Source: an uncultured Propionibacteriaceae bacterium
Lineage (GTDB): Bacteria; Actinomycetota; Actinomycetes; Propionibacteriales; Propionibacteriaceae
Direction of reading: 5' to 3'
DNA: 64,000 nucleotides
NCBI GenBank assembly: GCA_945911015.1
Contig: CAMDZW010000002.1
Coordinates: forward strand, 1 to 64,000
Below the pieces are notes generated by a model that saw nothing but the letters and a program-made list of their open reading frames with translations, searched no databases and was not told where the DNA came from. Shown here piece by piece: positions 34,886 through 41,112 of the stretch; within the stretch, counting starts at the first letter, position 1; each line of letters starts with the position of its first letter. The translations under genes were made by a program, and so were the position numbers.

Positions 34886-36067
34886 TCAGGCCACGGGTAC
34901 TGTCGTCCGCGGCCGATCTGCACGGGCGCGTCTCGTGGCCCACCCGAGGCCGACGGTGCCAAGCACCAGGAGCGCGCTGACCGCGAGCGGACCGCGCACG
35001 CCGACCAGCTCGATCGCCACCCCGCCGGCGATCGGCCCGATGACCGCGCCGAGGTTCATCGCGACCGTGGCGAAGGAGCCGCTCATGGACGGCGCCTCGC
35101 CCGCGGTTGCCATGATCCGACCGATCAGCGTGCTGCCCAGCGCGAAGGAGAGCGCCCCGAGGAGCAGCGCCAGCACCCACACCACCGGCTGGCTATCGAC
35201 CATCACCGTCAGCAGCGCCCAGCCGAGCACCAGCAGCGGTCCGGTCACCAGGATCACCTCGCGCCAGCTCCGGTCCGCGAGCCGACCCGCCGCGGTCACA
35301 CCGCAGAACGCGCCGAGACCGAACACCCCCAGCAACAGAGGCACCAGGGTTTCGCTGACCCCGGCTCGTGTGCCGGCGATGACGGCGAGGTAGGTGAAGG
35401 AGCAGAACGTGGCCGCGTTGACCAGGACCCCCATGACGATGTTCAGCTGGACCGGCCGCAGCCGCAACGTCCGCAACTCACCGGTCAGAGACCGTCGTGC
35501 GACAGCGTGGTCCGTCTGCACGGCACGTGTCGGGGTGGCGATGAGCACCGCGATCAGCGCGGGCACCGAGACGAGGGCGATCGCCCACAAGGTGGCCCGC
35601 CAGCCGAGGGCGTTCCCGACGAACGCTCCCGCCGGGACACCGGCGATCAGGGCCAGCGTTGTGCCGCCGAGGATGACCGCCAGTGCGCGGGCGCGGGAGT
35701 GAGCCGGGACGAGGTGCGTAACCGTGGACAGGGCGACCGCGAGGAAGCCCGCGTTCGCCAGCGCCGCCACGACCCGGGTGGCGAACAGGAGCCCGAAGCT
35801 CTCCGCCGCGGCGCCGACGACGTGCGCGAGGATGAACAGGGCAAGGAACCCGCTCATGGTCCAGCGAGGCGAGAGCCCACGACCGACCGCGGCCATGACA
35901 GGTGCTCCCAGCGCCATGCCGACCGCGAAGGCTGAGGTCAGCAGACCGGCCTGCGCGAGCGAGATATCGAGGTCGCCGGCGATGCCGTGCAGCAGACCGG
36001 CCAGGACGAACTCAGAGGTGCCCTGCGCGAACACGGCGAGGGCAAGGATGTACAACACAATGGGCAT
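34886..36067 (-). CDS. Cmx/CmlR-like MFS phenicol exporter
   Basis: This 393-residue protein has 12 membrane helices. Sequence landmarks match the chloramphenicol exporters Cmx and CmlR: VLYILALAVFAQGTSEF, GLLTSAFAVGMALGAP, RVVAALANAGFLAVAL, LRPVQLNIVMG, NAATFCSFTYLA and LSFALGSTLIGR. It would expel chloramphenicol and perhaps related drugs by proton antiport. Its leader has a small ORF and a 10-bp element complementary to the ribosome-binding region, as in known inducible phenicol genes. It lies 430 bases upstream of the cfr-like gene on the same strand but has its own leader, so it is separately controlled. Confidence 0.88.
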   Translation of the reverse strand: MPIVLYILALAVFAQGTSEFVLAGLLHGIAGDLDISLAQAGLLTSAFAVGMALGAPVMAAVGRGLSPRWTMSGFLALFILAHVVGAAAESFGLLFATRVVAALANAGFLAVALSTVTHLVPAHSRARALAVILGGTTLALIAGVPAGAFVGNALGWRATLWAIALVSVPALIAVLIATPTRAVQTDHAVARRSLTGELRTLRLRPVQLNIVMGVLVNAATFCSFTYLAVIAGTRAGVSETLVPLLLGVFGLGAFCGVTAAGRLADRSWREVILVTGPLLVLGWALLTVMVDSQPVVWVLALLLGALSFALGSTLIGRIMATAGEAPSMSGSFATVAMNLGAVIGPIAGGVAIELVGVRGPLAVSALLVLGTVGLGWATRRARADRPRTTVPVA

Positions 36068-36074
36068 GAAAATG

Positions 36075-36088
36075 CCTTCCGAAGCAAG
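36075..36088 (-). promoter_or_regulatory. exporter ribosome-binding site within anti-RBS element
   Basis: CTTGCTTCGGAAGG on the minus strand contains the GGAAGG ribosome-binding site, seven bases before the exporter ATG. CTTGCTTCGG (36088-36079) is perfectly complementary over 10 bases to CCGAAGCAAG within leader codons 4-7 (on the minus strand inside 36251-36239). A ribosome stalled there would free this site. Confidence 0.65.
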
Positions 36089-36208
36089 AGATGACGAAAG
36101 TGAACGACGCGGTCGGCACCGCAGGCGCTTCGTATGCGTGAGGATTCACAAAGACAGCGCCGCCCGACAGGGCGTGCGCTGGGAATCAGGAAGGAACTAC
36201 AGCATCTC

Positions 36209-36232
36209 GGGCTACCGGCGGACCGATAGCCC
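36209..36232 (-). promoter_or_regulatory. second leader hairpin of the exporter
   Basis: GGGCTATCGG and CCGGTAGCCC pair with one G-T wobble around a four-base loop. The leader-peptide stop codon TAG lies in the 3' arm. Confidence 0.6.
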
Positions 36233-36259
36233 CACTCTGCTTGCTTCGGGAGAACTCAC
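36212..36259 (-). CDS. leader peptide VSSPEASRVGLSVRR for the phenicol exporter
   Basis: This 15-codon ORF begins with GTG six bases after TGGTACGCT, an extended -10-like box (TACGCT at 36271-36266), so it is likely leaderless. Codons 4-7 (CCC GAA GCA AGC) form the strand that pairs with the exporter's ribosome-binding region. The first residues match the pattern of the cfr leader: x-S-(T/S)-P-x-A-x-R-(A/V). The architecture is that of translational attenuation, as in cat and cml genes. Confidence 0.6.
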   Translation of the reverse strand: MSSPEASRVGLSVRR

Positions 36260-36268
36260 GAAGCAAGC
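36239..36268 (-). repeat. 10-bp perfect inverted repeat at the exporter leader start
   Basis: GCTTGCTTCG and CGAAGCAAGC are separated by ten bases. If transcription begins at the GTG (36259), the first arm lies in promoter DNA and only the second is in the RNA. It could then act as an operator in DNA while the second arm acts as an RNA element. Confidence 0.65.
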
Positions 36269-36378
36269 GTACCAGGCCACAGACGGCGGATTTTGCATCG
36301 CAACCAATCGCCAACCTCTGTGCGGGCGGCTACCTACCGGTGGTGACGGCCGACTGGCAGCACCGTTCGCCAGGAGTG
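36260..36378. other. intergenic region upstream of exporter leader
   Basis: Together with the leader this makes about 310 bases without a conventional gene. It holds the extended -10 box of the exporter and an A-rich stretch (GCAAAATCC). No convincing -35 or WhiB7-type promoter was seen. Confidence 0.45.
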
Positions 36379-37462
36379 TCACCTGCTAGAGGTGAGCGCC
36401 GCCGCTGCCTGCAACGGCAGCACTCCATTGCCGAGCGCCGCGATCTGCTGATTCGGGGCGAGCCTGTGTCCAGAGTCGGTGACCCAGCCTGCGGGGAGGC
36501 CCATGAGCCACTCCGCGAACTCCGATGCTGGCCGTGGTCCAATGTCGTCGTTCAGGAGGACTGGTGCCGGGGCTGTTCGGCCGGTGATGTGTTCCCATCG
36601 GGCGATGGCGTCGGCGTAGCGTCCCCATTGTCGAAGCTGTGCTCGATCAGCGACCACAGCGTCTCTGACTCGTCGTTCTTGTTCGGTAAGCCATCGGGTC
36701 CGTGCAGAGCCAGGTCGATGACCTGGTGTGACAGCGCGATCGTGCCCCGTCTGGCACGCACCCGGTCCAGGGCCTCCCCACCGCGGGAGGAGTCCGGGGC
36801 CAACGGAGTGCGGAACAGGGTCTTGGGGATGGGCGAGGATGAAGATGCGAAACCGGTGGTGAGAAGCGCCGACAAGCGAAGCCGGTAGGCCGACCCATCG
36901 TGCGTCTCGCCGCAGGTCGACCAGATCGCCGAGAACGGCGCCAAGAGCCCTCAGAGGTCGGGTTGCATCGTCTCCCAGATGCCGCGGGTCGGGTTCCAGA
37001 TAGCGAAGGGTTGCGGCCGCATCCTGCTCGGGGGTTGCGTTACCAGAGTTGCGTTGTTCATGGTCGGTGCCTTCCGAGGTGATGCGCTGGGCTGGGGTGG
37101 ACAGCAACCCGCGGACGTTCTCGATCACCACGAGCCGGGGTTGCAATGCCTCGATCGCGGCGGCCATGTGGGACCGGAGCCCAGCGGCCGCGCCAGGAGT
37201 GAGACCGGCGCGCTTGCCGACCGTCGATACGGACTGGCAGGGGAACCCGCCGCAGAGGATGTCCACCGGCTTGACCGCATGCCAGTCGATGGTGGTGATG
37301 TCCCCGAGGTTCGGAGGCTCGGGCCAGTGGTCGGCGAAGACGCGGGCGACGGGTTCATTGAGTTCCGAGAACCAGACGGTCTCGGCGTTGAAGACGTGCT
37401 CGACGGCGAGGTCGAGCCCGCCGTGCCCGGAGAACAGCGACCGACCCGCAGACGATGCCCAT
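36379..37462 (-). pseudogene. frameshifted C5-cytosine DNA methyltransferase
   Basis: Codons from about 37440 down read as a cytosine-5 methylase: SLFSGHGGLDLAVEHVF (motif I), GDITTIDWHAVKPVDILCGGFPCQSVS (catalytic PCQ), VVIENVRGLL (ENV motif), HHRFRIFILAHP (QxRxR-like) and QQIAALGNGVLP (motif X). In that frame a TGA occurs just before motif I and no start codon follows until GTG at 37266. An ATG-started frame (MGIVCGS, from 37462) joins motif I only if one base is removed near 37441. A +1 frameshift has thus probably inactivated it. No cognate endonuclease is present. An authentic error in the sequence cannot be excluded. Confidence 0.72.
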
Positions 37463-37771
37463 CAGAAGGGTTGTGGTCGTGCATGTGGGCTCCGGCAGCT
37501 CGGTGACCCCGGACCCGAACCCCTCACGGAGCCCTTCGCCGGGCTGATCACCTGGCAGGTGCACGACTCCGCTCAACCGCCGCCGACGCCTCGCTGACGA
37601 CACGACAAGGCACGCCCACTCCCGGCCGTCGGGCCGAGACCGATCCGCCTCGCGTTCCGCCCGTCGTCGGAGCTGCCACGCCTCTTGCAGGTCGAGGTTT
37701 GTCAACCAACGTTGACGGGCTTTCGCGTGGTTGTCGCCCGCTCACCTGGCCGTCGAAAGGCGGTGGCGCGG
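37463..37771. other. gene-poor stretch before the relaxase remnant
   Basis: About 310 bases without a supported gene. It holds a GTGCACCTG motif (37556-37564, minus sense) that shares GGCAGGTGCACGAC with the ssb leader, about 95 bases before the methylase start. A minus-strand open frame runs through but has no recognisable domain. GTCAACCAACGTTGAC at about 37697-37712 is a short inverted repeat. Confidence 0.5.
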
Positions 37772-37906
37772 GTGACGGTCTCGATGCGTGTGATGAGCGC
37801 GGGCGATGGCTACAAGTACCTGCTGCGCACCGTCGCGGCCGCGGACGGCGACCGCGAGCTGTCAACGCCTTTGACGAGGTATTACATGGAGGCGGGTACG
37901 CCGCAG
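37772..37906 (+). pseudogene. relaxase 5'-end remnant 1
   Basis: GTG-started codons give VTVSMRVMSAGDGYKYLLRT, then VAAADGDRELSTPLTRYY and MEAGTP. This is nearly the same as residues 1-44 of the intact relaxase at 41113. Homology stops abruptly after GTP; the frame then runs into unrelated sequence. It includes the relaxase tyrosines but no other domain. It is in the same orientation as the full relaxase and abuts the end of the APH gene. Confidence 0.85.
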
Positions 37907-37971
37907 GGGAGCAAAAGTAGTCCGGTCTTGATCGGCTTCTTTCCGCGGATTCAGCGTACGCCGAGCACGGT

Positions 37972-38778
37972 CTACCAGGTCAGCGGATCGAGTCGGAGGT
38001 AGAAGTCCAGGCGGTCGGGGTCGAGGATGATGCCGTACCGGGAGGCGAAGTCGTGATCCGCTCGTTGGGCGGTGTCTTCGTTGGCCCAGGTCTCGCGGGC
38101 GTTCGCAAGCAGGAGCGCTATGTCGGCGTACGGGTCTGCCTGTCCGAGCCGACCGAGATCGATGAGCCCGGCCACGAGCGAAGTATCGGGGTCGATGAGG
38201 ATGTTGGGAAGGCAGAAGTCTCCGTGGCAGACCACCGCGTCGGCGTCCTCTTGTTCCTGGCGGGACGGGAGGTCGCGTTCCAAGCTTTCGAGGATCACCG
38301 CGGGCGGGGTCTCGATGAGGTGCTGGGGAAGGAACTCGGGGTGCACCCGGTTCTCGGCGACGGTCGCGCGGGCCAGCGCCATCATCTCGTCCAGCGTCCT
38401 GCCGTACGGACACGTACTGACGGGGATGCTGTGCAGCCGGACCAGCGTGTCGGTGATCGACGGCCATACCTGCGCGAGCTGGGCCGGGTCGAGCCGGTCC
38501 GCCGGGACGCCTGCGACTGCGCTGGTGATGAGGCAGGCCCCGTGCTCGGTGGTGCGCCAGTCGAGCACGCTGGGGCCAGGGATTCCGGTGGTCGACAGCC
38601 ACTCGATTCGATCGCGCTCATCTTCTAGCGTGCTCGCATCAGCAACGGAGACGACCTTGGCGAACCGTTCCTCGGACACGTGACGCAGCACAATCGCGCC
38701 TGACTCGCCGTCAGTGACGCGCGTCCACACCGAGCTACCGGAAAGCAATCCGGTCAGTGGCACCGAGGGAGACGACAT
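37972..38778 (-). CDS. APH(3'')-family streptomycin phosphotransferase
   Basis: This 268-residue kinase has the aminoglycoside-phosphotransferase core: VVCHGDFCLPNILID (HGD 185-187, Asn192), then GLIDLGRLGQADPYADIALL with the metal-binding Asp207. Other stretches match StrA/APH(3'')-Ib: TDGESGAIVLR, ERDRIEWLSTTGIP, ACLITSAVAGVPA, CPYGRTLDEMM and the C-terminal DFYLRLDPLTW. It would phosphorylate streptomycin at the 3''-hydroxyl. It is bracketed by two relaxase remnants in direct orientation, suggesting it came as a separate module. The Met at 38778 has a weak purine-rich site. Confidence 0.88.
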   Translation of the reverse strand: MSSPSVPLTGLLSGSSVWTRVTDGESGAIVLRHVSEERFAKVVSVADASTLEDERDRIEWLSTTGIPGPSVLDWRTTEHGACLITSAVAGVPADRLDPAQLAQVWPSITDTLVRLHSIPVSTCPYGRTLDEMMALARATVAENRVHPEFLPQHLIETPPAVILESLERDLPSRQEQEDADAVVCHGDFCLPNILIDPDTSLVAGLIDLGRLGQADPYADIALLLANARETWANEDTAQRADHDFASRYGIILDPDRLDFYLRLDPLTW

Positions 38779-38820
38779 GCCTCTATCATCTCGCGTCGGC
38801 CGTCCTTCACGTGCCCTGCA

Positions 38821-38875
38821 GGTCGCTGTCGACGCCTCTGACGCGGTACTACGCGGAGGAAGGTACCCCGTAGGG
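38821..38875 (+). pseudogene. relaxase 5'-end remnant 2
   Basis: The sequence codes RSLSTPLTRYYAEEGTP followed by an in-frame TAG, matching residues 28-44 of the relaxase. It ends at the same point as remnant 1, and the following 20 or so bases (AGGGAAGCAAAC... against AGGGGAGCAAAA...) are also alike. It lies just upstream of the APH start. Confidence 0.8.
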
Positions 38876-38965
38876 AAGCAAACATAACTGCGTCTTCGTG
38901 CGGTCAGCCTATGACTGCCGGGGCCAGTGCGCGTAGGTGGCGGGCGTCCCTTGGTCGGCTTCCGG

Positions 38966-39451
38966 TTAGCCCTCGGCAGGCGCAGGCTGCGTCAGTGCCG
39001 CTCGCATGACTGGATGCTCGCTGTGGGTGAACCCGGCCTCGCGATATATTGCCGCTCCCGCCGAAGTTGCCAACAACTCCGCCCGGCCGACACCGGAAGC
39101 TCGGGCCCAGTTCATCACTGCGGTGAACGCAGCTCGGCCGTAGCCGTTGCCGCGTGCGGACGGAAGCACGCAGACGTTGCTGATCAGCACGTCGCGGCCG
39201 GCTGGAACTGCGGGCGATGGCGCGGCGTCTCTGATGGCGCCCATGGCGCAGGCCACAACGGCTCCTGTGACCTCGATGACCACGATGCAGTAGGACGGGT
39301 TCTCTAGCCGCTCGATGAACCACAGCCGAGCTTGTTCGCGCCACGACGGGTCCTGCTCGGTGATGCCCATGGCCGTGAACATCTCGCCGCGCAGCTCCAC
39401 CAGGGCAGGGACGTCCCGATCGTGCGCGCTGCGGACTACCACGTCAGCCAT
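38966..39451 (-). CDS. GNAT-family N-acetyltransferase
   Basis: This 161-residue protein shows the GNAT fold: VVVRSAHDRDVPALVELRGEMF, central VVIEVTGAVVACAMGAI, the acetyl-CoA-binding motif VLPSARGNGYGRAAF, and C-terminal AELLATSAGAAIYREAGF. The acceptor is unknown; its position among resistance genes makes a drug or toxin substrate possible but unproven. It is followed upstream by the EamA exporter on the same strand with a 57-base gap. Confidence 0.87.
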   Translation of the reverse strand: MADVVVRSAHDRDVPALVELRGEMFTAMGITEQDPSWREQARLWFIERLENPSYCIVVIEVTGAVVACAMGAIRDAAPSPAVPAGRDVLISNVCVLPSARGNGYGRAAFTAVMNWARASGVGRAELLATSAGAAIYREAGFTHSEHPVMRAALTQPAPAEG

Positions 39452-39508
39452 GGTTCGCGGCGTGGGCTGTCTCGGCTCGGGGGTAACCCCGCTGTGCCTC
39501 CCCTGTGG

Positions 39509-40417
39509 TCATGACTCCTGGCTCCCTGCGTCGGTGAGTGCCTGGGGCGAGGCGGGTTCGGGCGTCGAAGCTGGGGGTTTGGTGTAGATGACGAGCGCTG
39601 CCCCGGTGAGGATGAGAGCACAGCCGAGCAGTTGCAGGCTGGTGATCTGTTCATCGAGCCAGATGATGCCGGCGAGCAGGGCCACGATCGGTGCGGCGTG
39701 GGTGATGAGCGCGGCCTTGGTGGCTCCTGCGTGCTTGATGAGGGCGAAGAACGCGGCGAAGCCGCCTGCGGTGCAGGCGACTCCGAGGATGAGCAAGGCG
39801 GCGATCGCTGGCGGCGTCGGGATGGCGAGGGGTTCGGCGATGAGCGCGATCACGACCAGCAGCGGGGTTGCGGTGAGGATCATGGCGCTTGTGGCGGTGA
39901 TGGAGGCGGTTTCGGCGAACCACTTGTCCATCAGCATCGCGCCGATGCCGTAACTCAGTGCGGCCGCGACGATGAGCACGATGCCGGTGCCGTGCAGATC
40001 GATGCCGAGCAAGGTGCCCACCCCTGCCAAGCCGAGCAGCAGGCCACCCCATCCGGTGACCCGCAGGCGTTTGCTGCCCAGGACCAGGGGCGCGAGCAGG
40101 GCAATGAACAGTGGTTCGAGGGCGATCAACACCCCGGTCGTTCCCGAGGGAACGGTCTGCTGGCCCGCCGCGATGAGGCTGAACGGAATGACGACCTCGA
40201 TGACCGCGACCAAGAGCAGTTTCGGCCCGTGCGTGGTGAACACGCGCCAGCGACCACGCACCAACAACACCGGGGCCAGGATCAGGCCGGCGACCACCAC
40301 ACGCGCGGCAGCGATCTGGAGGGGACCGAGGTCTTCGAGCGCGATGCTGTTGAACAGATACGGCACACCCCACAGGACCGAGACGGCTGCGAACAACCCC
40401 CACCCGCGAACCCCCAC
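39509..40417 (-). CDS. EamA/DMT-superfamily exporter
   Basis: This 302-residue protein has ten membrane helices in two EamA repeats (FAAVSVLWGVPYLFNSIAL..., GILVLIVAAALSYGIGAML-type second half, ending LLGCALILTGAALVIY). The family exports amino acids, metabolites or drugs. The GTG start at 40417 has a strong GGAGGAG site at seven bases; the longer frame lacks one. It is divergent from the Lrp-type regulator, the usual arrangement for amino-acid exporters. Confidence 0.87.
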   Translation of the reverse strand: MGVRGWGLFAAVSVLWGVPYLFNSIALEDLGPLQIAAARVVVAGLILAPVLLVRGRWRVFTTHGPKLLLVAVIEVVIPFSLIAAGQQTVPSGTTGVLIALEPLFIALLAPLVLGSKRLRVTGWGGLLLGLAGVGTLLGIDLHGTGIVLIVAAALSYGIGAMLMDKWFAETASITATSAMILTATPLLVVIALIAEPLAIPTPPAIAALLILGVACTAGGFAAFFALIKHAGATKAALITHAAPIVALLAGIIWLDEQITSLQLLGCALILTGAALVIYTKPPASTPEPASPQALTDAGSQES

Positions 40418-40513
40418 GTGGCACCTCCTCCTTCGCCGTCCTCGCCAGCACTGAGTCGATTCTAGTGAAGCGATCAGTAACCTGACCCACAGTTCAGCAA
40501 GTAGATGCGTGCC

Positions 40514-40519
40514 TATACT
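40514..40519 (+). promoter_or_regulatory. -10 box (TATACT) of the Lrp-type gene
   Basis: TATACT lies 36 bases before the Lrp start within an A/T-richer intergenic stretch shared with the divergent exporter gene. A weak -35-like GTTCAG is 16 bases upstream. Confidence 0.5.
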
Positions 40520-40554
40520 TTTCGTTCTGCTGTTCTGTGCGGCAGAATAGGAGC

Positions 40555-41013
40555 ATGGCCGACTTGGACGAGATCGACTGGCATCTGCTAGAGCTACTGC
40601 AAACTGACGCCCGGATGGGGTTTCGAGAACTCGGCAGGCAGGTGGGACTGACCCCACCGGCGGTGGCGAGCCGAGTACGTCGCCTGGAAAGCGCCGGTGT
40701 CATCGTCGGCTACAGCGCTAGACTCGACCCGGCCATGGTGGGGTATCCGGTCGAGGCGTTCATCCATGTCGCGAGCACCGGGCGCCGACAGTCCTACGCC
40801 ATCGCCAACGAGGCCTCTCACGAACACCGCGTACTCGAAGATCACCGGGTCGCAGGACAGAGCGACCATGTCATCCGCATGGTCGCCGAATCGCTGAGCG
40901 CCCTCGAACCGTTCATCGACACCATCAACGAGAGCGGCCGCCCCACGACCTCGCTTGTCTTCTCTTCGCCGAAACGATGGGCACCGATCCGCCGCCCCGA
41001 CCCTCAGGCCTGA
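40555..41013 (+). CDS. Lrp/AsnC-family transcriptional regulator
   Basis: This 152-residue protein has the AsnC helix-turn-helix (DEIDWHLLELLQTDARMGFRELGRQVGLTPPAVASRVRRLE, then VIVGYSARLDPAMVGYPVEAFIHV) and a RAM-type sensor domain. The C-terminal half is somewhat diverged. It is divergent from the EamA exporter gene and probably controls it in response to a small effector. A GTG at 40537 is an alternative start; I prefer the ATG at 40555 because it gives the normal family N-terminus. Confidence 0.85.
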   Translation: MADLDEIDWHLLELLQTDARMGFRELGRQVGLTPPAVASRVRRLESAGVIVGYSARLDPAMVGYPVEAFIHVASTGRRQSYAIANEASHEHRVLEDHRVAGQSDHVIRMVAESLSALEPFIDTINESGRPTTSLVFSSPKRWAPIRRPDPQA

Positions 41014-41097
41014 CGCACGCGGACGTACCACTCCTCTCAGCGCTCCTTCACGCTCGTTGCAATTGTGCTTGCCTTCACAACGCGTAAGCGGCAACCC

Positions 41098-41106
41098 GTG
41101 CACCTG
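41098..41106 (+). promoter_or_regulatory. GTGCACCTG motif at the relaxase start
   Basis: This is the recurrent ICE motif, with GCGG at the usual six-base distance, ending six bases before the relaxase ATG. Being on the plus strand here, it keeps the same orientation relative to its gene as the copies before the minus-strand genes. Confidence 0.5.
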
Positions 41107-41112
41107 ACCGCC

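Noticed and set aside
37355..37705. Independent gene upstream of the methylase
   Set aside because: The frame shows no domain and runs into the methylase start region. It is more likely leader or decayed sequence.
41014..41112. oriT upstream of the relaxase
   Set aside because: Only a short TTGTG/CACAA inverted repeat is visible; no recognisable nic site, so I do not annotate it.
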